A stretch of DNA of 52,318 nt from Gemmatimonadota bacterium (GTDB taxonomy: Bacteria > Latescibacterota > UBA2968 > UBA8231), in the NCBI GenBank assembly GCA_009840005.1, contig VXOR01000100.1, forward strand, positions 1 through 52,318, in the 5' to 3' direction. Of this stretch, positions 43,000 through 51,508 are shown piece by piece; positions within the stretch are counted from its first letter, which is position 1, and each line of letters opens with the position of its first letter. The notes below the pieces were generated by a model. That model had not been told where the DNA came from. It saw nothing but the letters and a program-made list of their open reading frames with translations, and searched no databases. The translations under genes were made by a program, and so were the position numbers.

Positions 43000-43062
43000 A
43001 CCGCTTCGCTCCGCTGAACACTCGCCTCAATGTCATGCTGAGCGGAGCGAAGCATCCCATAC
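43000..43062. repeat. GCTTCGCTCCGCT inverted repeat in ASPIC leader
   Basis: Arms at about 43003-43020 and 43031-43055 (TGTCATGCTGAGCGGAGCGA). It lies wholly in the leader of the second ASPIC gene and makes the reading frame appear longer than it is. Confidence 0.75.
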
Positions 43063-43115
43063 CCAAGAACCCCGTGCAGAACATCCCTTATCAAGCATGT
43101 AGGACTTTTACCGTC

Positions 43116-44792
43116 ATGGTCTTGCTACTCCTCGCATTGGCGGCAGTTAGTGTCAGTGCCCAGTCCGCGCCCCACTTCGTCGAGGTGACCCGCGCCGCTG
43201 GCATTGACTTCCGCTATGTAAACGGCGCGAGCGGCCGGAAGTACATGCCCGAAGCTATCGGCTCGGGCGCGGCGTTCTTCGATGCCGATGGCGACGGCTT
43301 GCTCGACCTGTACATCGTCAATGGCACAGCCCTGCCGGGCTATGACGGCCCGCCCGGCACCAATGCCCACTATCGCAACGAGGGCGACGGCACCTTCGCG
43401 GATGTTACGGAGGCGGCGCAGACTGGCGATGCAGGGTACGGCATGGGAGCTGCGGTCGGCGACGTGGATAATGACGGCAATCCCGATCTCTACGTGACCA
43501 ACTACGGACCCAATGTCTTCTATCACAACGAGGGTCATGGCCGCGCCTTTGCCGATGTGACGGCTCTCACTGGCCTCGGCGACCCGGGTTGGGGCACTCA
43601 TGCGGCCTTTGCCGACTACGACCGCGATGGCGACTTGGATCTCTACGTGGCCAACTACATGGAGTTCGACTTGGACGCCAACAAGGAGTGCTTTACGGGC
43701 GCGGCGCGTTCCATCTGCGGCCCCCTCGCGTACCCCGGCCAGTCTGGAGTGCTCTATCGCAACGACGGCGACTTTCGGCTGAGCTCAGGCGTTCGGCGAG
43801 CTCAGCCGAGCCGTCGAAGCCTCGCGTTTGCCAATGCGACGCGCGCGGCCGGCTTGTTCAGCAACGAAGGCCGGCAACTGGCTGCGGTGTTTGGCGATTG
43901 CGACGACGACGGCGACCCAGACCTATTTATTGCCAACGACCGGCAGCCCAATTTTCTCTTCCTCAACAACGGCGACGGCATCTTTGCAGAGCATGGCATC
44001 ATCGCCGGGGTGGCGTACAACGAGGAGGGGTATGCTGAGTCGGCGATGGGCGCGGACTTCGGCGACTACGACAACGACGGCCGGCTCGACATTATCTTGG
44101 CCACCTTCCAGTGGCTGCCCAACACGCTCTACCACAACGACGGCGGCGGCTTTTTCAGCGACCTGACGTTTGCCGCTCATCTCGGTGCGCCGAGCGTGCC
44201 CTACTTGGGCATGGCCGCGGTCTTTTTCGACTGCGACAACGACGGCTTGCTCGACGTCTTTGTCACCAACGGCCATCTCGATGAAAATGTGCGCGAGTTC
44301 GACCCGGACACGACCTATCCGCAGCAAAACCAGCTATTCCGCAATCAGGGCGATGGCACCTTTGCCGACGTGAGCAATGCTAGCGGCCCGGGGATGCTCG
44401 TCGAGCGCGTCAGCCACGGTGCCGCGTTGGGCGATTACGACAACGACGGCGACGTCGATATCTTCGTGTCGGATTCGGACGCGCCCCACTGCACCCTGTT
44501 GCGCAACGACTACAGCGGTCATAACTATCTGACGGTCAAAGCTGTAGGAACCCAAAGCAATCGCGACGGGCTCGGCACTAAGATCCGAGCCGTGGCGGGC
44601 GATCTGGTGCAAAAGCGCGAAATCCGCCGCAGCTACGGATACATGGGCAGCAGCGACGTGCGCCTAACGCTGGGTTTGGGCCGCCATACTCAGGTAGATT
44701 CACTGCAAGTTTTTTGGCCCAGCGGCGCGGTGCAGACCCTCTTAAACGTGGCGGCTAATCAACACGTTGTCATTGAGGAAACTATTGAATAA
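43116..44792 (+). CDS. Exported FG-GAP/VCBS-repeat protein with ASPIC/UnbV domain, second copy
   Basis: 558 residues. Signal peptide 1-16 (MVLLLLALAAVSVSAQ), then FG-GAP blades with Ca2+ loops (FFDADGDGLLDLY, VGDVDNDGNPDLY, FADYDRDGDLDLY, FGDCDDDGDPDLF, FGDYDNDGRLDII, FFDCDNDGLLDVF, LGDYDNDGDVDIF) and the C-terminal ASPIC domain (NRDGLGTKIRAVAGD...LQVFWPSGAVQTL). Close paralogue of 29192-30778. The earlier in-frame ATG (42981) would include a dispersed repeat, so 43116 is preferred. A 17-codon insert from a palindromic repeat interrupts the fourth blade. Partner of the TPR lipoprotein upstream and PpiC lipoprotein downstream. Confidence 0.9.
   Translation: MVLLLLALAAVSVSAQSAPHFVEVTRAAGIDFRYVNGASGRKYMPEAIGSGAAFFDADGDGLLDLYIVNGTALPGYDGPPGTNAHYRNEGDGTFADVTEAAQTGDAGYGMGAAVGDVDNDGNPDLYVTNYGPNVFYHNEGHGRAFADVTALTGLGDPGWGTHAAFADYDRDGDLDLYVANYMEFDLDANKECFTGAARSICGPLAYPGQSGVLYRNDGDFRLSSGVRRAQPSRRSLAFANATRAAGLFSNEGRQLAAVFGDCDDDGDPDLFIANDRQPNFLFLNNGDGIFAEHGIIAGVAYNEEGYAESAMGADFGDYDNDGRLDIILATFQWLPNTLYHNDGGGFFSDLTFAAHLGAPSVPYLGMAAVFFDCDNDGLLDVFVTNGHLDENVREFDPDTTYPQQNQLFRNQGDGTFADVSNASGPGMLVERVSHGAALGDYDNDGDVDIFVSDSDAPHCTLLRNDYSGHNYLTVKAVGTQSNRDGLGTKIRAVAGDLVQKREIRRSYGYMGSSDVRLTLGLGRHTQVDSLQVFWPSGAVQTLLNVAANQHVVIEETIE
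43772..43822 (+). repeat. In-frame palindromic repeat inside the ASPIC gene
   Basis: 51 bp starting CTTTCGGCTGAGCTCA and ending GTCGAAGCCT, containing 10-bp arms GGCTGAGCTC (43777-43786) and GAGCTCAGCC (43798-43807). It translates to an insert around FRLSSGVRRAQPSRRSL, absent from the paralogue, between YRNDGD and AFANATRAAGL. The same ends occur in the PpiC gene at 45883-45909 (27 bp). Both lengths are multiples of three. Confidence 0.75.
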
Positions 44793-44962
44793 CTGACGTT
44801 ACGCAGTTCAGTATTCGCCAGTATGGTGTCCCCTGAGAGCACGGGCGACAGCAAAAAACGAGGCTTCGACAAGCTCAGCCTCCAGCATGGTCCGCTTTCG
44901 GCCCTTGAGCTTGTCGAAAGGGCCACAAGCCGAAAACGATAAAAGCTGCGTAACATCAGTTA
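44791..44962. mobile_element. Miniature inverted-repeat element, copy A
   Basis: 172 bp with ends AACTGACGTTACGCAG (44791-44806) and CTGCGTAACATCAGTT (44947-44962), matching as inverted repeats at 15 of 16 positions. Inside is the TTCGACAAGCTCA inverted repeat (44865-44877/44906-44918). It begins on the stop codon of the ASPIC gene and ends shortly before the PpiC gene, and has no coding capacity. Target-site duplication was not clearly seen. Confidence 0.75.
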
Positions 44963-44989
44963 TAAAAAAACAACGGAGAAATTTGTCGT

Positions 44990-46384
44990 ATGAAGTTGAG
45001 AATAATCGTCCTGCTCGCGCTCGTGGCTTGTGGGACAGAACCTGAGCCTACTTACGTCGCCCGCATCGGCGAAACCACCCTATCAAAGGAAGACTTTGAG
45101 GCGCGAGCGCAAAAGTTGATGGAAACGGGCTACAAGCACATTGAGGAGATGAATGCGGACGCCAAACTGGCGCTGCTCAACGGCGTGATCGCCCGCGAGC
45201 TGTTGGTACGCGAAGGGCTGCGCCGTGGCCTCGACCGCGAGTCGAGCATTGCCCGCGAAGTCGAGCGCACTGAGCAAAGGGCCGTGATGAACAAACTGTA
45301 CGAGGAAGAGGCCCTGCTCGGAGATTACACATCAACCGAAGAGGAGCTACGGGCTTTCGCCAAAGAGCGCGAATACGATGTCGAGGTCTTGAGCCAGCAG
45401 ATCGTCTGCGCCACTGAGGAAGAGGCGCTGGAAGTACTAACGGCCCTGCAAGAGGGCACTCCGTTTGAGTCGCTGGTGCCCATCTATTCAACGGAGACCA
45501 TCCAGCGGCGCTTTGGCCCGGCCGGCCAGTTGGGGTGGTTCAAGATGGGACACATGCTGCCCGAGTTGATGGAACCGCTACGGACCATGGACGAGGGCCA
45601 ACTCTATCCGCATCCGGTGAAGACCCAAATAGGCTATCACGTCTTTCGGCTCGACGAGCGGCGGCACGTGGATTTTGCGGCCCAGCGTGCGTGGTTGCAA
45701 GAAAAAGCGCGCGTGCAAAAGCGGGCCGACGACATGGAACAATACGTCCATCGCCTGCGCCGCGAATACGAGCTAGCGGCCCACGACGAGGGTTTAAAAG
45801 CCTTGACCGCGCCCGATGGCGAAGAGCAAGTGCTCTTTAGCTGGCGCGGCGGCCAACTGACCACGGCCGCGTACTGGGCCAACTTTCGGCTGAGCTCAAG
45901 TCGAAGCCTAGCAGCGAACCACAGCCGGCTCGACAGTGCCGCCCGCTACAAGGCGGCTGAGAACTTGGCCGGGGTGCAGATTATGATGGCGGAGGGCCGC
46001 AAGCTGCAATACGACCGCGACCCCGAGGTGCGCGAGCCGGTGGAGCAAAAGCGCGATGCGCTCATCGTCGAGTGGCTCTATCGCACCGAGGGCCGGGAGG
46101 TGGCGCGCCAGCAGCCCGTCACCGAAGAAGACGTTCGCGCGTACTACGATGCCAACGTCGAGATGTTTACCCGTACGGATGGCAAAGTTGCGGATCTATC
46201 CTTGGTCTATAACAGCATCAAAACCCTGCTGAGGCAGCAGGCGGCGACCAAGGCCATGGACGCCTTCATTGCGCGGCTGCGCGAGCAATACAACGAGGAT
46301 ATCGAAATAAATACGGAAGCACTCGCCGAAATTAGCTTACAGGTCCTTGCCCAGCCCGGCGAAGACGCTGATAAAGGTGAATAG
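44990..46384 (+). CDS. SurA/PpiC-type peptidyl-prolyl isomerase lipoprotein
   Basis: 464 residues. MKLRIIVLLALVAC is a lipoprotein signal with Cys14. An N-terminal SurA-like helical domain (VARIGETTLSKEDFEAR...ALLNGVIARELLVREG) is followed by a parvulin domain at about 130-220 (LSQQIVCATEEEALEVLTAL...FGPAGQLGWFKMGHMLPELMEPLRTMDEGQLYPHPVKTQIGYHVFRLDER). A long C-terminal helical part follows. Assists folding of envelope proteins, plausibly the adjacent Ca2+-loop propeller. A nine-codon repeat insert (FRLSSSRSL) sits in the C-terminal part. Its 3' end lies in a direct repeat. Confidence 0.9.
   Translation: MKLRIIVLLALVACGTEPEPTYVARIGETTLSKEDFEARAQKLMETGYKHIEEMNADAKLALLNGVIARELLVREGLRRGLDRESSIAREVERTEQRAVMNKLYEEEALLGDYTSTEEELRAFAKEREYDVEVLSQQIVCATEEEALEVLTALQEGTPFESLVPIYSTETIQRRFGPAGQLGWFKMGHMLPELMEPLRTMDEGQLYPHPVKTQIGYHVFRLDERRHVDFAAQRAWLQEKARVQKRADDMEQYVHRLRREYELAAHDEGLKALTAPDGEEQVLFSWRGGQLTTAAYWANFRLSSSRSLAANHSRLDSAARYKAAENLAGVQIMMAEGRKLQYDRDPEVREPVEQKRDALIVEWLYRTEGREVARQQPVTEEDVRAYYDANVEMFTRTDGKVADLSLVYNSIKTLLRQQAATKAMDAFIARLREQYNEDIEINTEALAEISLQVLAQPGEDADKGE
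45883..45909 (+). repeat. In-frame repeat insert inside the PpiC gene
   Basis: 27 bp CTTTCGGCTGAGCTCA-A-GTCGAAGCCT encoding FRLSSSRSL. It shares both ends with the 51-bp insert at 43772-43822 in the neighbouring ASPIC gene but lacks its middle. Confidence 0.75.
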
Positions 46385-46587
46385 TTTGGCCGATGCAGGA
46401 ACTGAGTCGAGGTCTTCGGGGGTCCAGCGCAGTCAAATTATTGGATGTGAACCTTCGGTGTTTTTTCTCTGCCTACATGTCGCTTTCAAGTATCTGGTCA
46501 AAGGTCTTCTTCTCTTTCCTTTTTGCGGAATGGAAGGCCTAATTTCCGCAGGCGGCTGCGCAGCGTGTTGGGATGGACGCCGAGCAA
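46339..46587. repeat. 249-bp direct repeat, left copy
   Basis: Nearly identical to 48275-48520. Holds the true 3' end of the PpiC gene (to 46384), the convergent intergenic part, and a 30-codon 3' fragment of the sigma54 activator gene (46498-46587, minus strand, ending in RKKEREEDL). Confidence 0.92.
46498..46587 (-). pseudogene. 3' fragment of the sigma54 activator gene
   Basis: Duplicate of the last 30 codons of the regulator at 48434-51487 (LLGVHPNTLRSRLRKLGLPF-type HTH end); upstream part is absent. Homology stops at 46587, where a nuclease-like remnant begins. Confidence 0.85.
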
Positions 46588-46589
46588 GT

Positions 46590-46670
46590 GTCGTCGTCCG
46601 CAACGGACGGCCTTGGTTCCTAGTCGAAGTCAAGGCCGACGCTGGGACGGAAGGGACCAAAACGCAAAGC
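46590..46670 (+). pseudogene. Possible DUF4143-type ATPase/nuclease remnant
   Basis: The translation SVVVRNGRPWFLVEVKADAG resembles the PD-(D/E)XK-like end of DUF4143 AAA proteins (typical V--DG-PWFLVE-K). Only about 25 codons remain. Low certainty because the match is short. Confidence 0.35.
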
Positions 46671-46686
46671 GCTTGGCCAGAATTGA

Positions 46687-47742
46687 TTACTCCTCCGAGT
46701 CGAAAAGATCGACTTCCTTTGTCGTGGGGTTATACTTGAAATGGTACTGATGACCATCTGTGTAGCGGATGCGTTCCTTGATATCGCTACCGAAGATTTT
46801 GATGTAGGGTTTTAAGCGGTAGGATTTGACAGAGACTTCATCGTCAACAATGTAATCGAATCGGATATTAGGATAACTTTGTGGGTGTGGTGGTTCATAA
46901 TAATGGGGGAGAATTTGGCTTGGTTCAATAGCGTATTCTGTCCATTCTCCATCTTCTATCCATTGGATTTGGTATGGAACAGTAAGCTGAGTCTTGTTTT
47001 GGATTGAGAACACCGAAAATACCTGTAATGTCATATACAAGTCCTCGATGTATTCCGAGGGAATAGCGTAAGTATTCATAAGCAGGTCGCCTGAACTGAG
47101 AATCCCGATTAGTACGCCCTGATTGTTGAGCACCGGACCGCCGCTATTGCCTCCATACGTCCCAGCATTTATATGTAATAGCCTTTCATTGACTCCTTGG
47201 AAATGTCCTGCTGTCCAGCGCCATAAGTCTCGTCCCGTTGGATTACCGAGGATATAAACCGGATCGGACGGCTTCATACCACGATAGGCATGATTATTGA
47301 AGTCGTGGGAAATCGGACGAGCTGTCTCTGGAAGCCCCGAAATATGGACCATTGCCAAGTCATTTTCGGGATCTATCGCAATGACGCGACCGCTAGTAGC
47401 ATAGCCGAGTCGTTCTAAAACGCCTTGGTTACTCTCATCCGCGTAGAATTTTCGTTCTCCAATAAGATTTCCATACGCATCGCGGACGGGGAAAACCACC
47501 CTCACTTCCTTATGATCCTTCGTAACATGTTCGTTAGTAACAGCAAGCCCATTCCCGTTCTTTTTTTCAATCAGCACACCGCTAGCCTGACGATCGTCAG
47601 TGATGATCCACATCACAGAACGAATTGCTTCGTCATACATCTTGGATGGGTCCAGCGCATGGGAGCAGATCGGTACAAGCAGTAAGATCCACATCACAGA
47701 ACGAAGTGTCTCGGCATATATCTGGTCATTCGAGCTGTTCAT
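46687..47742 (-). CDS. Trypsin-like serine protease, exported
   Basis: 351 residues. Signal peptide (hydrophobic MWILLLVPICSHA at about 18-30) then a chymotrypsin-fold protease with catalytic His72 (TNEHVT), Asp128 (PENDLA) and Ser200 (GTYGGNSGGP). A C-terminal domain of about 110 residues has no recognised motif. ATG 47742 is used because AAGGGG is at proper distance; the frame is open 123 bases upstream. Oddity: the signal region carries a 27-codon tandem duplication, as ETLRSVMWI and EAIRSVMWI show. The gene is on a segment flanked by 249-bp direct repeats and is AT-richer than neighbours. Confidence 0.85.
   Translation of the reverse strand: MNSSNDQIYAETLRSVMWILLLVPICSHALDPSKMYDEAIRSVMWIITDDRQASGVLIEKKNGNGLAVTNEHVTKDHKEVRVVFPVRDAYGNLIGERKFYADESNQGVLERLGYATSGRVIAIDPENDLAMVHISGLPETARPISHDFNNHAYRGMKPSDPVYILGNPTGRDLWRWTAGHFQGVNERLLHINAGTYGGNSGGPVLNNQGVLIGILSSGDLLMNTYAIPSEYIEDLYMTLQVFSVFSIQNKTQLTVPYQIQWIEDGEWTEYAIEPSQILPHYYEPPHPQSYPNIRFDYIVDDEVSVKSYRLKPYIKIFGSDIKERIRYTDGHQYHFKYNPTTKEVDLFDSEE
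47605..47705 (-). repeat. 81-bp-period duplication in the protease N-terminus
   Basis: The 20-mer GATCCACATCACAGAACGAA occurs at 47605-47624 and 47686-47705 (81-bp period, 27 codons). The duplicated segment puts a copy of the first mature strand into the signal region. Confidence 0.85.
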
Positions 47743-48274
47743 CTGAAAACCCCTTATAAGCCCCTTTGATTCCCTTATACTTTTATTTTTTGCATGGGTG
47801 TTTCGGTTTTCCCAACGGTTCTGATTCCTTTGGATGACAACCACGCCTTGAACAAGGGCAACCAATGAGTTGGTGGGCGATACACCGCTTGAGCCATCAG
47901 AGGCTCAGATAAAAATGCCTAATATAGTACCCCATTCGGTATCAAGTAACCATTCTGTTGGAAATAGCTAACGCTCCGCAATCTGTAAGGCTGATATGTC
48001 CTCGGCACCATGACCCTGAGTACTATTAAATCACTGTTTCTAATAGTTTTACGTCAATATTATAACCTCGCATACGCGAGGGCAGGCTCATTAGCCTTCG
48101 GCCCGCGCAGGGTCGAGGAGTGGTTCCCGCTTGCTGAGCGCGGAATGACATCCCGCCTCTGCTTATGACCGCAGGGACATGCTTTCGTGGGAATGACGGC
48201 TCGACTCTCCATTTCCTCGCCAGAAACTAACGCGAGTTTTAAGAACGCTGCTAAACATCCATGATACCGGGTTC
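47743..48274. other. Non-coding region within the duplicated segment
   Basis: About 530 bases with no recognised gene. A small hairpin (CCTCGC-ATAC-GCGAGG) lies at about 48065-48080. Segments at 48085-48210 resemble debris of palindromic intergenic repeats (GAGCGCGGAATGACATCCCG, GTGGGAATGACGGC). Confidence 0.4.
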
Positions 48275-48520
48275 ACAGGTCCTTGCCCAGCCCGGCGAAG
48301 ACGCTGATAAAGGTGAATAGCTTGGCCGATGCAGGGGCTGAGTCGAGGTCTTCGCGGGTCCAGCGCAGTCAAATTATTGGATGTGAACCTTCGGTGTTTT
48401 TTTTCTGCCTACATGTCGCTTTCAAGTATCTGGTCAAAGGGCTTTTCGCTCCTTTTTGCGAAATGGAAGGCCTAATTTCCGCAGGCGGCTGCGCAGCGTG
48501 TTGGGATGGACACCGAGCAA
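48275..48520. repeat. 249-bp direct repeat, right copy
   Basis: Second copy of 46339-46587. Holds the last 15 codons of PpiC (48277-48321) as a truncated fragment, and the true 3' end of the sigma54 activator. Together with the left copy it brackets about 1.7 kb containing the protease gene. Confidence 0.92.
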
Positions 48521-51487
48521 ACGGGCGGCTCCGTGGGGGCCGGAAATGACCCCGTTGGTGTGGTTCAGCACGTGGGCTAGGTATTGGCGCAAGTGGTCCT
48601 CAAGCGGCTCAATGGCGAAGGCCGCTTCGCGCTGGTAGGGGCTGGCTATGCTTTGGATGAAGTGATCCGGCTCAAGCGAGCCGTGCCGCGCCGCCAAGAC
48701 TGTGCGCTCAACCGCGTGTTCCAACTGACGCACATTGCCCGGCCAGTGGTAGGCTTGCAGGGCTTCCATTGCCGCGGGGCGGATGGGCGCGAGCGGCTGC
48801 TTGAGTTGCGACGCAAACTGGGAGGCAAAATGCTCGGCAAGCAGCGGAATGTCTTCTGGCCGTTCTTGCAGGGAAGGAATACGGATCGGCAAACCTGCGA
48901 TCCGGTAGAACAGATCGGTGCGAAAGGTCCCCTTGGCGACGGCCTGTTCGAGGTCGTCGTGGGTTGCGGCGATGACGCGGACATCAACCGGGAGGGCTTG
49001 GTTGCCGCCGAGTCGGTTGATCTGTCGTTCCTGCAGGACCTCCAGCAAGTTCGCCTGCACGTCGAGGGTGAGATCGCCAATTTCATCGAGGAACAAGGTC
49101 CCTTGATTGGCTTGTTCAAATTTTCCTAAGTAGCGGTTCTCCGCTCCGGTAAAGGCCCCTTTTTCGTGGCCGAACAACTCATTGTTGATGAGTTCGCGCT
49201 CGAGTAGGCCACAGTTGACGGCAACAAAAGGGGCCTCTCGGCGTGCGCTCAGGCCGTGAATCGCTTGGGCGGCGAGGCTCTTGCCGGTTCCGGTCTCGCC
49301 GAGCAAGAGCACCGTTAGGTCCGTCGCGGCTGCTTCGAGGAACTCGGCTTCCACTTGGCGTATCGCGGGGCTCTGGCCTATAAACCAGCGTTGCAATACG
49401 CTCATGCGGTCATCGGCGGTGATCTCAAGCTGGACCGTAACTTGCTTAGAATAGGTCAGATCCCGATCGACGGCTTGGAGGCAAAACGCATAAGTCCCCG
49501 GCTGAAGCGGCGGGTACTCTACTTGGGTTGCGGCCGTCTGACGCCACTCGGACTCTAGGCCGTCGAGGCGGTAGCGGTAGATCAGATGAGCAGGCGGATC
49601 TAATGGACTGGCCCCTTCAAAGCGGATACAGACGCTATCGGCCGTCTCAGGCAAGTGGATCACTTGGTCAGTGCCGACCTCGTAGGTGGCATCGGCCTCT
49701 ACGCGGACGATGGCGGCCTGCGGGGGGATGCGTTGGGGTGCGTATCGCACTAAGCCCCCTTTGGTCGCCAGATGGAGTGCCCCATCGCGGCTTTCGGTGA
49801 GGGCGCAGACGGTGTTGCAAAAGGAATGTCCAGGCACCTCGACTTTTTGGAAAACTTGGCCGTCGTGGCCACACAGCCCGTGGCCTTCGGTGCCCATCCA
49901 CAGCCGTCCGTCGCCGGCTTGGATGATGCTGGTGATGGTATCGCACGGCAGCCCGTCGGCTTGGGTGAAGGACTGGATGCGCCCCTCGTTTAGACACCAC
50001 AAGCCTTGGTTGGTCCCAATCCACAGCCGCCCGTCGGCGCCCTCGCATAGAGCAAAGATCAAACAGGCGGGCATGACATCTACTTTTATACACGTGGTGC
50101 CGTCAAAGCGGTATAACCCGTGTTTTTCGTCCGCCGAGTTGGACCCCAACCATAGATGCCCTTGGCGGCTCCAAGCGAGCACGTCAATCTGAGTGGGAGT
50201 CGCCGGCTCGAACCAGCGAACCTGCTCATCCTCGACATAGCCGAGCCCGGCCCCGCGCTGATAGGCAAACCAGACCCGATCGCATTCATCTATAGTGATA
50301 GCCGAAATGGCGTCCGGCGACGCGGGTTGGTGTATCAGCTCCAGTCGCCCACCGTCGTAGTCATAGCGATATAGGCCCGTGCCGCCAAACCATACGCGGT
50401 CGGCGCGATCTAGGCATAGGGCCGCGATCTTTTCGCAATCAGGGACGGCTATATTCTCGGCCTTGCTTTGCTGGGGGAAACGGACGAGGCCCCCTTGGGT
50501 GCTGGTCCACAAAGGGCCGGCGTCGCGCTGGGCGATACAGGTAAGACCGGTCGCTGGTAGCCCTTGGTCTGGGCCGAAGACTTGTAGGCGTTGGCTGTCG
50601 TAGCAGTATAGACCCCTATCGTGAGTGCCTACCCACAGCCGCCCGAGGTGGTCCACGCACAAACCCCGCGAGAAGGAAAGGTCGCCCCGGTAGGCAAAAT
50701 CCATGCGCTCGCCGTCGCAACAGGCCAATATACCCTCGTAGGAGGTTAGATAAAGGGTCTCAGAACGCGGATTCTCCACCAGGGCGAGAAAGGGAGTGTG
50801 GCGACTGGGCTTTAGCAGGCGGAAATGTTGGCCATCGAAGATAAACACGCCAACACGGGTGGCTATCCACAGCGTGCCGTCTGGTCGGGGCAACAAGCCC
50901 GTCACCTCGGTATTGGGAGCCACTTCGTTAAGTCGCGCATGTCGGTGGCTTCGGTCATTCCCCCGATCGTAGGAGTACAGGCTACGGCCACCGCACCAGA
51001 TAATCCCCTCAGCGTCCACAGCTAAGGCACTGATGCTTTCGCCGTGGCGGTGGGCGCGATCGGTTAGAGCGATGAGCCTGAACTGCTGCCCGTCCCAATG
51101 CGCTAGTCTAGGAGGTGAATGGGGGTGCTGCGCCAGCCCAAACCAAACCCCGCCTTCGGCATCGGCACTGCCGCCAAGAAAACTATAGGACAGACTGGAA
51201 GCCAACGGGTGAAACCCCTCGTCGTCGTACCAAGTAAGGCCGCGGTTGGTGCCCAACCACATGCTACCGGCCGCATCCTCGACGAGGCTGTGTACTCTAT
51301 TGCCGGAAAGGCCCTCTTGGTGGGTAAAGGTCCCAACCGTCTTCTGGTCGAAGCAGGCGACCCCTCGGTCGCTCGTACCAAGCCAGATTCGGTTGTGGCG
51401 ATCTTGATAGAGGCACTCGATAGCAGCGTCGGGTAATCCCTCTTCGACCGCAAACCGCGCCCAGACTCCAGCCGTTTTGTCTCGCAT
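48434..51487 (-). CDS. Sigma54-dependent activator with beta-propeller (Reg_prop/Y_Y_Y) sensor
   Basis: 1017 residues. Residues about 15-620 are Reg_prop propeller repeats (IWLGTSDRGVACFD, MWLGTNRGLTWYDDEG, LWIATRVGVFIFDGQ). A Y_Y_Y-type beta-sandwich (IYRYRLDGLESEWRQT...LQPGTYAFCLQAVDRD) spans about 625-690. An AAA+ sigma54-interacting domain follows: Walker A GETGTGKS at about 730-737, GAFTGA at 777-782, Walker B LFLDE at 798-802. The C-terminal Fis-type HTH is at about 982-1005. No signal peptide or transmembrane segment is visible, so the propeller seems cytoplasmic, unlike most Reg_prop sensor kinases. ATG 51487 has AAGGAAAGG upstream. Divergent from the prepilin peptidase gene with a sigma54 promoter. 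Confidence 0.93.
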   Translation of the reverse strand: MRDKTAGVWARFAVEEGLPDAAIECLYQDRHNRIWLGTSDRGVACFDQKTVGTFTHQEGLSGNRVHSLVEDAAGSMWLGTNRGLTWYDDEGFHPLASSLSYSFLGGSADAEGGVWFGLAQHPHSPPRLAHWDGQQFRLIALTDRAHRHGESISALAVDAEGIIWCGGRSLYSYDRGNDRSHRHARLNEVAPNTEVTGLLPRPDGTLWIATRVGVFIFDGQHFRLLKPSRHTPFLALVENPRSETLYLTSYEGILACCDGERMDFAYRGDLSFSRGLCVDHLGRLWVGTHDRGLYCYDSQRLQVFGPDQGLPATGLTCIAQRDAGPLWTSTQGGLVRFPQQSKAENIAVPDCEKIAALCLDRADRVWFGGTGLYRYDYDGGRLELIHQPASPDAISAITIDECDRVWFAYQRGAGLGYVEDEQVRWFEPATPTQIDVLAWSRQGHLWLGSNSADEKHGLYRFDGTTCIKVDVMPACLIFALCEGADGRLWIGTNQGLWCLNEGRIQSFTQADGLPCDTITSIIQAGDGRLWMGTEGHGLCGHDGQVFQKVEVPGHSFCNTVCALTESRDGALHLATKGGLVRYAPQRIPPQAAIVRVEADATYEVGTDQVIHLPETADSVCIRFEGASPLDPPAHLIYRYRLDGLESEWRQTAATQVEYPPLQPGTYAFCLQAVDRDLTYSKQVTVQLEITADDRMSVLQRWFIGQSPAIRQVEAEFLEAAATDLTVLLLGETGTGKSLAAQAIHGLSARREAPFVAVNCGLLERELINNELFGHEKGAFTGAENRYLGKFEQANQGTLFLDEIGDLTLDVQANLLEVLQERQINRLGGNQALPVDVRVIAATHDDLEQAVAKGTFRTDLFYRIAGLPIRIPSLQERPEDIPLLAEHFASQFASQLKQPLAPIRPAAMEALQAYHWPGNVRQLEHAVERTVLAARHGSLEPDHFIQSIASPYQREAAFAIEPLEDHLRQYLAHVLNHTNGVISGPHGAARLLGVHPNTLRSRLRKLGLPFRKKERKAL

Positions 51488-51508
51488 AAACGATACCTTT
51501 CCTTCGTC

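Noticed and set aside
42981..43115. Longer start for the second ASPIC protein
   Set aside because: The extra 45 codons cover a dispersed hairpin repeat and precede a good signal peptide beginning at 43116.
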